From: Actinomycetes bacterium | GTDB taxonomy: Bacteria > Actinomycetota > Acidimicrobiia > Acidimicrobiales > JAAEMS01 | Reading direction: 5' to 3' | NCBI GenBank assembly: GCA_024225275.1 | Contig: JAAEMS010000405.1 | Span: 25,204-89,203, forward strand | Length of the DNA: 64,000 nt | Part shown: positions 17,775 to 29,054 of the stretch, in pieces | Layout of the letters: every line of letters begins with the position of its first letter | Position numbering within the stretch: the stretch's first letter is position 1 | Program-made: the position numbers and the translations under genes | Notes under the pieces: model-generated | Told to the model about the DNA's origin: nothing | Database searches by the model: none | The model's input: only the letters and a program-made list of their open reading frames with translations

Positions 17775-18413
17775 ATGGCCGGTCTCGATCCGATCCGGGT
17801 GGTCCTTTGTGATTCCCATACCCTGTTTCGACGGGGCCTGTTGGTCGTGCTCGAGCGTGAGCCCGACATCGAGGTGGTGGGTGAGGCGGTCTACAAGGAT
17901 GATCTCGTCGATCTGGTCGTCAGCACCCGCCCCGACGTCACCGTCGTGGGCCTGGGAGGTACCGGCCCCCACGTGATCGGTGTTCTCACCCGCTCGCTTC
18001 CCGGCCTCCGAATCATGGCCCTCTCCGTGGCCGACGACGAAGACACAATCGGTGACGAGGCCTTGGCCGCGGTTGGCAACGGCGCGGTTGGGCACCTCGT
18101 GAAGGAGGGTGCGGTCAGCGTGTTTGCTCATACCGTTCGGCTTGTGCACGCGGGTGATCCACCCGTGTCGGGGCCTTTGTCGGCGCGGCTGCTCGAGCTA
18201 GAGCAGCAGACCGGCGAGATATGGACCGGTCACGAACGGCGGGTCTTCCAGGTCATCGCCCAGACCGGCTCGGTGGAGCGGACGGCCACCAATCTGGGCG
18301 TCGACTCCCGGGTCGTGCGTGGCTTGGTACGCAACGGCATGGCCCGGTTCCATCGCCGTCTGGCCCAGGAGAGGGCGGCCGCAGCGGCTCCCGCGAGCTT
18401 GGCTGCACCCTGA
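17775..18413 (+). CDS. Atypical response-regulator-like protein with degenerate receiver
   Basis: Protein of 212 residues resembling NarL/LuxR-type regulators but altered at key points. The receiver begins VVLCDSHTLFRRGL, where typical proteins have an acidic pair (DD). The phosphoacceptor Asp is replaced: RPDVTVVGL puts Gly 59 at that position, whereas the canonical regulator in this window has Asp 65 at the same offset. Near 105-108, LVKEG retains the conserved Lys. The C-terminal 60 residues have the length and pattern of a LuxR helix-turn-helix but with weak identity. It is probably a phosphorylation-independent regulator, or a protein that has lost DNA binding. Its place between hpf and secA suggests coexpression with them. 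Confidence 0.75.
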   Translation: MAGLDPIRVVLCDSHTLFRRGLLVVLEREPDIEVVGEAVYKDDLVDLVVSTRPDVTVVGLGGTGPHVIGVLTRSLPGLRIMALSVADDEDTIGDEALAAVGNGAVGHLVKEGAVSVFAHTVRLVHAGDPPVSGPLSARLLELEQQTGEIWTGHERRVFQVIAQTGSVERTATNLGVDSRVVRGLVRNGMARFHRRLAQERAAAAAPASLAAP

Positions 18414-18451
18414 CGAGGTGGAGCGGGGCTCGCCGGTAGACTGAACCTCTC

Positions 18452-21193
<2,742 letters not shown>

Positions 21194-21251
21194 CACCCGG
21201 TCGATCTCTCGACCGTCGGTCCCCTCCCGCCCCGAAGCCAAGGAACCCTCC

Positions 21252-22373
21252 GTGCAGGACTTCACCCCCCAACTGAAAGATCTCCGGAGCCGCCTGGGTG
21301 ATGCCGAGGGATATCTCCGCATCGCCGACCTCCGGGCCCGCCAGCCCCAGCTCGAGACCGAGATGGGCCGCCCCGACCTCTGGGACGATCAGGACCGGGC
21401 CCGGGCCGTCCAGCGTGAGTTGGCCGCGGTCAATGAGGATCTCGAGCTGTTCTCCGATCTCACCACGCTGATCGACGACGCTGACACCCTGGTCGAGTTG
21501 GCGTCCGAAGAGGGCGATGACAGTCTCGAGGGCGAAATCACCGACTCGGTCATCGAGCTCGAATCACAGTTCCACGACCTCGAGCTGCGGTCCTTGTTCA
21601 CCGGGGAGTACGACGAAGGTGACGCCGTCTGTCTGATCCAGTCGGGCGAGGGTGGCACCGACGCCCAGGACTGGGCCGAGATGCTCCTGCGCATGTACAG
21701 CCGCTGGGCCGAGCGTCGGGGCCTCGACATCGAGCTCGCTTCGGTGTCGCCGGGAACCGAGGCCGGCATGAGTTCGGCCGAGTTCGAGGTACGGGGCCGG
21801 TACGCCTACGGCCTGCTCCAGAGCGAGCGTGGCGTCCATCGTCTGGTCCGCATGTCACCGTTCAACAAAGACGGCAAGCGGCAGACCGCGTTCGCCGCCC
21901 TCCAGGTGGTCCCGTTCATCGAGGACGCCAGCGGCGAAGTCGAGATCGACGAGAAGGATCTCCGCATCGACACCTACCGGTCGTCGGGCGCTGGTGGCCA
22001 GCATGTGAACGTCACCGATTCGGCGGTCCGGATCACCCATCTGCCTACCGGTCTCGTCACCTCGTGCCAGAACGAGCGCAGCCAGCACCAGAACAAGGAC
22101 CGGGCTATGCAGATGCTGGCTGCCAAGCTGGTCGACCTCGAGCGGCAGAAACGCCAAGACGAGCTCGCGGCCATCAGCGGCGAGAACAAGAGCGTCGGGT
22201 TCGGCTCCCAGATCCGCTCCTACGTGTTGGCTCCGTACCAGATGGTCAAGGACCTCCGCACCGAGTACGAGGACGGAGACGTCGACGGGGTCCTCGACGG
22301 AGACATCGACTCGTTCATGGAGTCCTGGCTTCAGCTCCAACGCGCCACCCGCAGTGACGAGGCAGACGCGTGA
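21252..22373 (+). CDS. prfB: Peptide chain release factor 2
   Basis: RF2 of 373 residues, which ends translation at UGA and UAA. The codon-reading tripeptide SPF is at 202-204. The catalytic GGQ is at 248-250, within a [15 protein letters not shown] context. The frame is continuous, so the programmed +1 frameshift that autoregulates prfB in many bacteria is absent. GTG 21252 follows an AAGGA ribosome binding site. In actinobacteria prfB is commonly followed by ftsE and ftsX, as here. Identification is certain. Confidence 0.97.
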   Translation: MQDFTPQLKDLRSRLGDAEGYLRIADLRARQPQLETEMGRPDLWDDQDRARAVQRELAAVNEDLELFSDLTTLIDDADTLVELASEEGDDSLEGEITDSVIELESQFHDLELRSLFTGEYDEGDAVCLIQSGEGGTDAQDWAEMLLRMYSRWAERRGLDIELASVSPGTEAGMSSAEFEVRGRYAYGLLQSERGVHRLVRMSPFNKDGKRQTAFAALQVVPFIEDASGEVEIDEKDLRIDTYRSSGAGGQHVNVTDSAVRITHLPTGLVTSCQNERSQHQNKDRAMQMLAAKLVDLERQKRQDELAAISGENKSVGFGSQIRSYVLAPYQMVKDLRTEYEDGDVDGVLDGDIDSFMESWLQLQRATRSDEADA

Positions 22374-22452
22374 CGTGCTGCTATCGTGCCCCCGGCGCGG
22401 ACACGGTGCGCGGCCGTCAGAGGCCGCCATGGCATGCCCGAGGAGTCCTGCG

Positions 22453-23130
22453 GTGATCCGGCTCGAGAACGTCACCAAGACCTACAAGGGCGGCAATGTC
22501 GCGCTCCACAACGCCTCGGCCGACATCCAGAAGGGCGAGTTCATCTTCCTGGTGGGGCACTCGGGCTCGGGCAAGTCGACCTTCCTGCGCCTGCTGAACA
22601 AGGAGGAGGAGCCCGAGGAGGGCCGCATATTCGTGGCCGGCAAGGACATCGGCCAGCTGAGCAGCTGGAAAGTGCCGTATCTCCGCCGCAACATCGGGAG
22701 CATCTTCCAGGACTTCAAGCTCCTCCCCAGCAAGACGGTGTCCGAGAACGTGGCCTTCGCCCTCGAGGTCATCGGTCGGCCCCGGCACGTGGTCCGTACC
22801 CAAGTGCCCGCCATCCTCGAACTGGTGGGGCTCAGTCAGAAGATGGACAGTTTCCCGGGTCAGCTGTCGGGTGGTGAGCAACAGCGGGTGTCGATCGCCC
22901 GAGCCTTCGTGAACCGGCCCCTGATCCTGCTGGCCGACGAGCCCACCGGAAACCTCGACCCCGCCACCTCGGTGGGCATCATGCGCCTCCTCGACCGCAT
23001 CAACCGCACCGGCACCACGGTCATGATGGCCACCCACGATCGGGGCATCGTCGACACCATGAGGCGCCGGGTCATCGAACTCGAACGGGGTCTGATCGTC
23101 CGCGACCAGAGCCGAGGGGTGTACGAGTAG
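22453..23130 (+). CDS. ftsE: Cell division ATP-binding protein FtsE
   Basis: ABC ATPase of 225 residues that partners FtsX to control peptidoglycan hydrolases at the septum. It shows Walker [10 protein letters not shown] near 36, signature [13 protein letters not shown], Walker [14 protein letters not shown], and the switch His in ATHDRG. GTG 22453 is chosen because AGGAG (22441-22445) lies 7 nt upstream. A longer reading frame from 22354 overlaps prfB and adds residues foreign to the family. A TATCGT hexamer at 22382-22387 could be the promoter. The stop TAG shares bases with the GTG start of ftsX. Confidence 0.95.
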   Translation: MIRLENVTKTYKGGNVALHNASADIQKGEFIFLVGHSGSGKSTFLRLLNKEEEPEEGRIFVAGKDIGQLSSWKVPYLRRNIGSIFQDFKLLPSKTVSENVAFALEVIGRPRHVVRTQVPAILELVGLSQKMDSFPGQLSGGEQQRVSIARAFVNRPLILLADEPTGNLDPATSVGIMRLLDRINRTGTTVMMATHDRGIVDTMRRRVIELERGLIVRDQSRGVYE

Positions 23131-24029
23131 TGGCACTGAAGCTCGATTATGTCGTCCGTGAGACCGGCAATAACCTCCGCCGGAATTTGTCACTGACACT
23201 GGCGTCGGTACTCACCGTCGCCGTGTCGTTGTCGTTGGTGGGGGCCTCCCTGCTGATCGTTGAAGGGGTGAACAACGCGACCGCTCGCTGGAAGGGCGGT
23301 ATCGAGTTCATCGTTTTCATGAATGCCGAGTCCACCTCCGATCAGGTCCAGGCCATCCAAGCCACTCTCCACAGCAGCCCCGCTATCGCCAGCTCCGAGT
23401 TCGTCGACCAGAACCAGGCCTACGAAGAGTTCAAGGACATCTTCGCCAACCAGCCCGAACTGGTTGACAGCGTCACCCCCGAGATCCTGCCCCCCAGCTT
23501 CCGGGTCGTGCCCACTGACCCCGAGACCGAGGTCATCAGGGCCCTTGGTCTCCAGTTCGCGAACCAACCCGGGGTGCGCGAGGTCGTCTACGCGGCCGAC
23601 ACCATCGACGCCATCCAGCGGCTGAGCAGCATCATCAGCTGGGCCATCGTGGTGGTGGCTTTCGTCCTCTTGGTGTCGTCGGGCCTGTTGATCCTGAATA
23701 CCATCCGGATGGCGATGTTCGCGCGCCGACGCGAGATAGAGGTCCAGAAGCTCGTGGGCGCCACCAACTGGTTCATCCGCGTCCCGTTCATGCTCGAGGG
23801 ACTACTCCAGGGCCTCATGGGCGGCATCGTGGCCGTGGGTGCGGTCTATGGCCTCAACTTCTGGCTCTTCGAGAACAAGCTCGCCAACCTCGACAACCTG
23901 GCCCTGCTGCAGAGCTTCGTGGTCGACAGCAGTGCCGTCACCTCGATCTGCCTCCTGATCCTGGGCGTAGGTGCTGGCGTAGGCATGGTCGGCTCGGGTA
24001 TCGCCGTCGGCCGCTTCCTCGACGTCTGA
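23130..24029 (+). CDS. ftsX: Cell division protein FtsX
   Basis: Membrane partner of FtsE, 299 residues. It has a first helix near 20-45, an extracellular domain of about 120 residues that recruits cell-wall hydrolases or their activators, and three C-terminal helices (about 170-195, 220-245, 265-290) with the FtsX permease signature FARRREIEVQKLVGAT. Its GTG start overlaps the ftsE stop, so the two are translationally coupled. The stop codon lies inside GTCTGACCCCT, a half-copy of the palindromic repeat that fills the following intergenic region. Confidence 0.95.
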   Translation: MALKLDYVVRETGNNLRRNLSLTLASVLTVAVSLSLVGASLLIVEGVNNATARWKGGIEFIVFMNAESTSDQVQAIQATLHSSPAIASSEFVDQNQAYEEFKDIFANQPELVDSVTPEILPPSFRVVPTDPETEVIRALGLQFANQPGVREVVYAADTIDAIQRLSSIISWAIVVVAFVLLVSSGLLILNTIRMAMFARRREIEVQKLVGATNWFIRVPFMLEGLLQGLMGGIVAVGAVYGLNFWLFENKLANLDNLALLQSFVVDSSAVTSICLLILGVGAGVGMVGSGIAVGRFLDV

Positions 24030-24069
24030 CCCCTCATCGTGACGCGTTCGCGCGGCGGCAGGAACCGGT

Positions 24070-24216
24070 AGGGGTCAGACCCCTACCCGGGAATAGGGGT
24101 CAGACCCCTATTGAGGCTATTGAGGAGGGGATCGGTGGAGGAGGCTAAAGAACTCGCATGATTTGGGGGGTTTGGGCGCGCTGAGGGTGTGTCGTGCCGC
24201 CAGGGGTCCGACCCCT
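24070..24216. repeat. Second cluster of REP-like palindromes (GGGGTCNGACCCC)
   Basis: AGGGGTCAGACCCCT occurs at 24070-24084 and 24095-24109, again 25 nt apart. AGGGGTCCGACCCCT occurs at 24202-24216. They lie in the 235-nt gap between the convergent ftsX and azlD genes, where RNA hairpins could act as two-way terminators. Apart from these repeats and the 36-nt box I see nothing else in the gap. Confidence 0.88.
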
Positions 24217-24223
24217 AAGGCGT

Positions 24224-24259
24224 GATAAGTGCCAGAGCTCAGATAGACGAATGTCGATG
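24224..24259 (+). repeat. 36-nt conserved box, copy 2
   Basis: It differs from the copy at 16328-16363 at three positions only and lies 7 nt after a palindrome, as there. It ends 5 nt from the last base of the azlD stop codon. Confidence 0.85.
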
Positions 24260-24264
24260 GGTTG

Positions 24265-24570
24265 TCAGCCGGTGAGGAGGCGGAGACCGGCGGTTACGGC
24301 GGCGGCGATGGCTACCACCACTGCGAACGGGGCCTTTCGCCAGGAGGCAATTCCGCCGGCCATCAGTCCTGCCAGGCGAGCATCAACCACTAGCGAGGTA
24401 CCGTCGGCCAGGGTCTGGACCACCACCAGGGCGGCCAGCAGGGCCGGCGGTAGCAAGGTGGTCAGGGCGATGAACCGCCGGGTCGGATGGATCCGACCGG
24501 CCAGTTGGAACCCGGCCTGCTTGAACAACTCAGCCCCGGCAGCCAGCAGCAGCACTGCCCGCCAGCTCAT
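24265..24570 (-). CDS. azlD: AzlD family branched-chain amino acid exporter, small subunit
   Basis: Small membrane protein of 101 residues with about four hydrophobic helices, matching AzlD/YgaH. It works with AzlC as a two-component exporter of branched-chain amino acids or analogues. Characteristic residues include the ELFKQAGFQL segment and TLLPPALLAALVVVQTL. Its ATG overlaps the azlC stop by 4 nt (ATGA), so the two subunits are translationally coupled. The gene ends against the repeat cluster at 24.1-24.26 kb. The function is assigned by family and by pairing with AzlC. Confidence 0.88.
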   Translation of the reverse strand: MSWRAVLLLAAGAELFKQAGFQLAGRIHPTRRFIALTTLLPPALLAALVVVQTLADGTSLVVDARLAGLMAGGIASWRKAPFAVVVAIAAAVTAGLRLLTG

Positions 24571-25289
24571 GTCGTCCTCTCGACCTCGTCGAGCCCGACG
24601 ATGGCCAGGACGGCTGGTGCGGCAGCGGCAGCGGCCAGGATCGGAACCCCAGCCGGGGTGAGCGGGATGCAGACCAGGGCGATCAGCCCCCCGATCGCGG
24701 CGGCGAGCAGCCCTGGACGTCGGCGGATGGCAGGCATGGCCAGGGCCACGAAACCGGCGGGGAACGCAGCGTCGAGGCCGAGGTCGGCCGGGTCGCCCAG
24801 GCCCGATCCACTCACCGCACCGATCAGGGTGCCGAGGTTCCAGAACACGAAGACCGACAGGCCGGCGGCCCAGAACGCTTTGGCCCGATCGCGGTCGTCG
24901 GCCTGGCCGGTGGCCAGCGCGGTCGATTCGTCGATTGTGAGGTGGGCCGCGATCGCCCGGCGCCACCAGACGCCGGGTAGTAGTCGGCTGACGGTGAGCC
25001 CGTAGATGCCGTTGCGGGCGGCCAGCAGTAGGGCGGACCCCAGGGCCGCGGCCAGAGTGCCGCCGCTGTCGATGACCCCGACGGCCGCGAACTGGGATCC
25101 GCCGGTGAACACCAACAGCGACATTGCCATGGCCTGGGCGATCGACAGCCCGGTCGTTACCGCCAGAACACCGAAGCCGGCACCGAAGACCCCCACCGCG
25201 GCTCCGAGCACGATGCCGTCGCGAACGGGTGAGGGAAGCCCTGGTAGCCCCGGAGCGGCAGCGATGAAACGGTTCCGGCGGCTGGACAC
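24567..25289 (-). CDS. azlC: AzlC family branched-chain amino acid exporter, large subunit
   Basis: Membrane protein of 240 residues with about seven helices. It carries the AzlC signature region VFTGGSQFAAVGVI and the downstream LLLAARNGIYGL segment. AzlC with AzlD exports branched-chain amino acids. An alternative GTG at 25301 falls inside the TAGTGT hexamer at 25303-25298. GTG 25289 lies 8 nt after that hexamer and is the better start. It is divergent from an enoyl-CoA hydratase gene; no shared pathway is implied by sequence. Confidence 0.88.
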   Translation of the reverse strand: MSSRRNRFIAAAPGLPGLPSPVRDGIVLGAAVGVFGAGFGVLAVTTGLSIAQAMAMSLLVFTGGSQFAAVGVIDSGGTLAAALGSALLLAARNGIYGLTVSRLLPGVWWRRAIAAHLTIDESTALATGQADDRDRAKAFWAAGLSVFVFWNLGTLIGAVSGSGLGDPADLGLDAAFPAGFVALAMPAIRRRPGLLAAAIGGLIALVCIPLTPAGVPILAAAAAAPAVLAIVGLDEVERTT

Positions 25290-25297
25290 GGATGCGG

Positions 25298-25303
25298 ACA
25301 CTA
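25298..25303 (-). promoter_or_regulatory. -10 element of azlCD (leaderless)
   Basis: TAGTGT on the minus strand ends 8 nt before GTG 25289. It decides between two possible GTG starts. Confidence 0.5.
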
Positions 25304-25353
25304 CCGCCCATGGGCTAAGAAACCGGTTGTCGATTCCGAGCCGAAGGGGACCC

Positions 25354-26220
25354 GTGGACTACGAAACCATCAAGTACGAGGTGAGCAACCGGATCCTCAC
25401 CATCACGATGAACCGTCCTGAGCGGCTGAACGCATTCAACGAGGAGATGCGAAACGAGATCGTCGACGCGATGGACCGGGCTGACGCCGACGACGAGGTC
25501 CGCGTCATCATCTTCACCGGCGAGGGTCGAGGGTTTTGTGCGGGGGCCGACCTGGCCCGGGGTGGCGACACCTTCGACTACGAGGCGCGGGGTGGCGAGT
25601 CGCTGCCCGAGGTCAGCCAGCATCGCGACGGGGGAGGCCTGTTGACCCTGAGGCTCTATGAGGTCAACAAGCCGATGATCGCGGCCATCAACGGTCCCGC
25701 CGTCGGTATCGGCGTCACCATGACCCTGCCGATGGATATCCGCCTGGCTTCTGAGAGCGCGAAGATCGGTTTCGTGTTCGCCCGTCGGGGCATCGTGATG
25801 GAGGCGTGCTCGTCGTGGTTCCTGCCCCGAGTGGTGGGCATCAGTCGGGCGGCCGAATGGGCCTACTCCGGGAGGGTGTTCCCGGCGTCTGAGGCGCTCG
25901 AGGGTGGGCTCGTTCGTGAGGTCGTAGCTGATGACCAGCTCCTACCGCGGGCCCGTGAGATAGCGTCGGAGATCGCCGAGAACACCTCGGCGGTCTCGGT
26001 GGCCCTCATGCGCCACATGATGTGGAAGATGCTCGGGGCCGACCATCCCATGGAGGCTCACAAGATCGACTCTCGAGGGGTGGAGGCCACCGGCCAGATG
26101 GCCGATGCCAAGGAAGGGGTGGCGTCGTTTCTCGAGAAGCGCCCGGCCACCTACACGCTCAGCTCGGCGACCGACATGCCCGACTTCTTCCCGTGGTGGG
26201 AAGAACGGGAGTTCAGCTGA
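25354..26220 (+). CDS. Enoyl-CoA hydratase/isomerase family protein
   Basis: Crotonase-fold enzyme of 288 residues acting on an acyl-CoA, probably in fatty-acid or aromatic breakdown. The oxyanion-hole segments FCAGADL near 66-72 and NGPAVGIG near 115-122 are clear. The first catalytic Glu of classical hydratases is not seen in AKIGFVFARRGIVMEAC, but a Glu follows in GIVMEACSSWFLPR, as in several mycobacterial EchA paralogues. Hydration, isomerisation or another crotonase reaction therefore cannot be separated. GTG 25354 has a GAAGGGGA ribosome binding site. The frame is open further upstream but there runs antisense to azlC. Confidence 0.88.
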   Translation: MDYETIKYEVSNRILTITMNRPERLNAFNEEMRNEIVDAMDRADADDEVRVIIFTGEGRGFCAGADLARGGDTFDYEARGGESLPEVSQHRDGGGLLTLRLYEVNKPMIAAINGPAVGIGVTMTLPMDIRLASESAKIGFVFARRGIVMEACSSWFLPRVVGISRAAEWAYSGRVFPASEALEGGLVREVVADDQLLPRAREIASEIAENTSAVSVALMRHMMWKMLGADHPMEAHKIDSRGVEATGQMADAKEGVASFLEKRPATYTLSSATDMPDFFPWWEEREFS

Positions 26221-26229
26221 GCGTCGGGC

Positions 26230-26829
26230 TCACCCCCAGCGTCGGGCCATGACCAGGGTGTCGAGGGCGATCCGTTCGCCGTCGTCGGTCTGGACCGGAC
26301 GCTCGGCCACCTCGGACCGGCTGATCTCGAAGCCGTCGAGCGCCCCGACCACCTCGTCGGGGGTAGCCAGGATCTCCGGGTAGGGCGGTCCGCCGTAGCC
26401 GTACTCGACGTTGCTGCGGTCATGACCGATCAAGACGAAGTGTCCGCCCGGCGCCACCGCCGCGGCCCCAGCCGCGTACACCTGGGCTCGTTGTTCGGCG
26501 GGCAGGTGAAGGTAGACGTGGAGCACCAGGTCGTAGGCGTCCGGTGCGGGGCTCCATCGGGTGAGGTCGGCGCACACCGTTGTCACCGTGACACTCTCGG
26601 CTTCGGCCAGCCGGGTGGCCTTGTCGAGCCCGGCCCGACTGAAATCGACCACGGTGGCGTCCCAGCCCCGGGTCGCCAGCCACACCCCGTTGCGGCCCTC
26701 GCCCCCAGCGAGATCGATGGCCCGACCGGGTGGGAGCTCGGCGGTGAGCTCGGCCACGAACCGGTTGGGTTCGACGCTCCAGACGAATTCCTTGCCCGCG
26801 TATCGTTCGTTCCAGCCTTCGGCGTCCAT
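26230..26829 (-). CDS. Class I SAM-dependent methyltransferase
   Basis: Predicted 199-residue cytosolic methyltransferase. Motif I is AIDLAGGEGRNGVWLA; an acidic residue closes strand 2 (ATVVDFSRAGL), and VCADLTRW follows. The N-terminal WNERYAGKEFVW and EPNRFV pattern resembles TehB-like and related small-molecule methyltransferases, but the substrate is unknown. ATG 26829 is preferred over upstream codons because TAGCCT ends 7 nt before it. Its start is only 34 bp from the start of the divergent lipoprotein gene. Its stop lies 9 nt from the stop of the crotonase gene. Confidence 0.85.
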   Translation of the reverse strand: MDAEGWNERYAGKEFVWSVEPNRFVAELTAELPPGRAIDLAGGEGRNGVWLATRGWDATVVDFSRAGLDKATRLAEAESVTVTTVCADLTRWSPAPDAYDLVLHVYLHLPAEQRAQVYAAGAAAVAPGGHFVLIGHDRSNVEYGYGGPPYPEILATPDEVVGALDGFEISRSEVAERPVQTDDGERIALDTLVMARRWG

Positions 26830-26836
26830 ACCGTTC

Positions 26837-26857
26837 AGGCTAGCCAGCGGCGATACT
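26837..26857. promoter_or_regulatory. Back-to-back -10 elements in a 34-bp divergent intergenic region
   Basis: TAGCCT (minus, 26842-26837) serves the methyltransferase gene with 7 nt to its ATG. GATACT (plus, 26852-26857) serves the lipoprotein gene with 6 nt to its ATG. The two -35 regions must overlap the opposite gene's -10 or coding sequence. Confidence 0.5.
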
Positions 26858-26863
26858 CGCGGA

Positions 26864-27277
26864 ATGCGAACAACGATCGTTCTCCTGGTTCTGTTGGGCG
26901 CGGTCGGGTTGTCCTGCTCATCGACAGAGCCGCCCTCATTGGAGATCGAGCGCGGTGTCCCTCCCAGCACGAGCGGCGATGACCTGTGGCCGGACGTCCT
27001 GGGGGCGGGAGTTGTCGAGACCGTGCCCGGCCTCTTCCGGGTCAGCGCCACCCTCTCGTCGCCTTACGACTCGCCCGAGCGCTACGCCGACGGGTGGAGG
27101 TTGCTCGGTCCTGACGGCACCGTCTACGGTGAACGTCTGCTGGCCCACGGCCATGCCGGCGAGCAGCCGTTCACCCGGAGTGTCTCTGGTGTGGAGATCC
27201 CCGTCGAGGGCCGGGACCAGGTTTGGGGTTGGGGCGGTGCCACTCTGACCGTCGAGGTACCCCACGGCACCAGCTGA
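26864..27277 (+). CDS. Small predicted lipoprotein, function unknown
   Basis: Protein of 137 residues with a typical lipoprotein signal: a hydrophobic segment at 3-17, then a VGLSC lipobox with the Cys at 18, and a Ser/Pro-rich linker. The mature part (about 35-137) is rich in beta-strand and Gly/Trp (DGWRLLGPDGTVYGERLL, VEGRDQVWGWGG). It is probably a small beta-sandwich domain on the outer face of the membrane. I do not recognise the family. ATG 26864 is chosen because of the lipobox and GATACT 6 nt upstream. Confidence 0.72.
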   Translation: MRTTIVLLVLLGAVGLSCSSTEPPSLEIERGVPPSTSGDDLWPDVLGAGVVETVPGLFRVSATLSSPYDSPERYADGWRLLGPDGTVYGERLLAHGHAGEQPFTRSVSGVEIPVEGRDQVWGWGGATLTVEVPHGTS

Positions 27278-27325
27278 CTGTGTAGCTTCGGTGGCTCCAG
27301 TTGGAACAGACGAGGAGCCAGGTCG

Positions 27326-28411
27326 ATGCCACAACAGGTCCAGGGAGTGATCGCCCGAGCCAAGGGTGAGCCGGTGAGCGTCGAGACCATTGTCGTGCCC
27401 GATCCCGGTCCGGGCGAAGCGGTGGTGGCCGTCCAAGCGTGCGGCGTGTGCCACACCGATCTCCACTACCGCGAGGGCGGGATCAACGACGAGTTCCCGT
27501 TCCTGCTCGGCCACGAGGCCGCCGGCACGGTCGAGTCGGTGGGTGAGGGCGTCACTGATGTCGCCCCCGGTGACTATGTGATCCTCAACTGGCGGGCCGT
27601 CTGTGGCCAGTGCCGCTCCTGTCTCAAGGGCAAGCCCCAGTACTGCTTCGCCACCCACAACGCCACCCAGAAGATGACCCTCGAAGATGGCACCGAGCTG
27701 TCCCCCGCACTCGGTATCGGTGCGTTCGCGGAGAAGACACTGGTGGCTGCGGGTCAGTGCACGAAGGTTGATCCCGCGGCCAAGCCCGAAGTGGCGGGCC
27801 TCCTGGGCTGTGGCGTGATGGCCGGCATCGGTGCGGCCATGAACACCGGTGAGGTGGGTCGGGGCGACACCGTGGCTGTGTTCGGCTGTGGCGGTGTGGG
27901 CAACGCCGCCCTCGAGGGCTCGCGGCTCGCCGGCGCCAGCAAGATCATTGCCGTCGACATTGACGATCAGAAGCTCGAATGGGCCAAGGAGTTCGGAGCC
28001 ACCCATACCGTCAACTCGACCCGCGAGGATGCGGTCGAAAGGATCCGCGAACTGACCGATGGCAATGGGGTCGACGTGGCCATCGAGGCCATCGGACTAC
28101 CCCAGACCTACGAGCAGGCCTTCTACGCCCGTGACCTGGCTGGCACCGTCGTTCTGGTGGGGGTACCGAGCCCGGAGATGAAAGTCGAACTCCCCTTCAT
28201 CGAGATCTTCGGTCGGGGGGGATCGCTCAAGTCGAGCTGGTACGGCGACTGCTTGCCCAGCCGCGACTTCCCCATGTTGATCGATCTGTACCTCCAGGAT
28301 CGGCTGAACCTGGGGGGTTTCGTGAGTGAGACGATTGCCCTCGATCAGGTCGAAGCCGCCTTCCACAAGATGGAGGACGGCGGCGTGCTGCGGTCAGTTG
28401 TGGTGCTCTGA
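27326..28411 (+). CDS. mscR: S-(hydroxymethyl)mycothiol dehydrogenase (mycothiol-dependent formaldehyde dehydrogenase)
   Basis: Zinc alcohol dehydrogenase of 361 residues matching MscR/AdhE2, which oxidises the formaldehyde-mycothiol adduct and also reduces S-nitrosomycothiol. The catalytic zinc ligands are in CGVCHTD (Cys 42) and LLGHEAAG. The structural zinc loop [15 protein letters not shown] runs into [12 protein letters not shown], which is distinctive of MscR. The NAD-binding loop is FGCGGVGN. It implies that the organism makes mycothiol, an actinobacterial thiol. A TAGCTT hexamer (27282-27287) and a GAGGAG ribosome binding site suggest a leadered transcript. Its TGA overlaps the ATG of the MBL hydrolase gene. 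Confidence 0.93.
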   Translation: MPQQVQGVIARAKGEPVSVETIVVPDPGPGEAVVAVQACGVCHTDLHYREGGINDEFPFLLGHEAAGTVESVGEGVTDVAPGDYVILNWRAVCGQCRSCLKGKPQYCFATHNATQKMTLEDGTELSPALGIGAFAEKTLVAAGQCTKVDPAAKPEVAGLLGCGVMAGIGAAMNTGEVGRGDTVAVFGCGGVGNAALEGSRLAGASKIIAVDIDDQKLEWAKEFGATHTVNSTREDAVERIRELTDGNGVDVAIEAIGLPQTYEQAFYARDLAGTVVLVGVPSPEMKVELPFIEIFGRGGSLKSSWYGDCLPSRDFPMLIDLYLQDRLNLGGFVSETIALDQVEAAFHKMEDGGVLRSVVVL

Positions 28412-29037
28412 TGGCTCGACTCGATCGGGTCGTCACCTCGGGCGTCTTCAGCCTCGACGGGGGCGACTTCGAGGTGGAGAACAATGTGTGGATCGTCGGT
28501 GATGATCGTGAGGCCGTCGTCATCGATGCCGCCCACGATCACCGGCCCATTCTCGATGCTCTGGGTGGGCGGACCCTCGAGGCGATCGTCTGCACCCATG
28601 GCCACAACGACCACATCAACGCAGCCGCTGACCTGGCCGAGGAAACCGGCGCGCCGGTTTGGCTCCACCCCGACGACAGCATGCTTTGGGAGGTCGTGTA
28701 CCCGGATCGTCGGGTCGACGACTCCCTGGCCGACGGCGCGACGATCGAGGTGGGTGGGGCGCGTCTCAGCGTCATCCACACTCCCGGTCATTCGCCCGGC
28801 GGTTGCTGTCTGCACCTGCCCGAGGATGGGCTGCTGTTCAGCGGCGACACCTTGTTCAACGGGGGCCCGGGCGCGACTGGACGATCGTTCTCGAGCTACG
28901 ACACGATTCTCGACTCGATCGAGAACCGCTTGTTCACTTTGCCGGAGTCCACAACCGTGCACACCGGACACGGCGACAGCACCTCGATTGGGGCCGAGGC
29001 ACCGTCATTGGCCGAATGGCGGGCCGCCTCGAGCTGA
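28411..29037 (+). CDS. MBL-fold metallohydrolase partner of MscR
   Basis: Metallo-beta-lactamase-fold hydrolase of 208 residues. The metal motif THGHNDH is present, with a further His in HTPGHSPGG, Asp in FSGDTLF, and His in VHTGHGD. It overlaps mscR by TGATG. The same pair occurs in mycobacteria (Rv2259-Rv2260). The likely job is hydrolysis of S-formylmycothiol made by MscR, releasing formate and mycothiol. That substrate is inferred from context and not shown by sequence. It resembles the glyoxalase II branch of the family. Confidence 0.88.
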   Translation: MARLDRVVTSGVFSLDGGDFEVENNVWIVGDDREAVVIDAAHDHRPILDALGGRTLEAIVCTHGHNDHINAAADLAEETGAPVWLHPDDSMLWEVVYPDRRVDDSLADGATIEVGGARLSVIHTPGHSPGGCCLHLPEDGLLFSGDTLFNGGPGATGRSFSSYDTILDSIENRLFTLPESTTVHTGHGDSTSIGAEAPSLAEWRAASS

Positions 29038-29054
29038 GCGGCCGGACAAGCCGG

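Noticed and set aside
21252..22373. Programmed +1 frameshift in prfB
   Set aside because: The RF2 frame is continuous from its GTG start to the stop, so no internal UGA needs to be bypassed.
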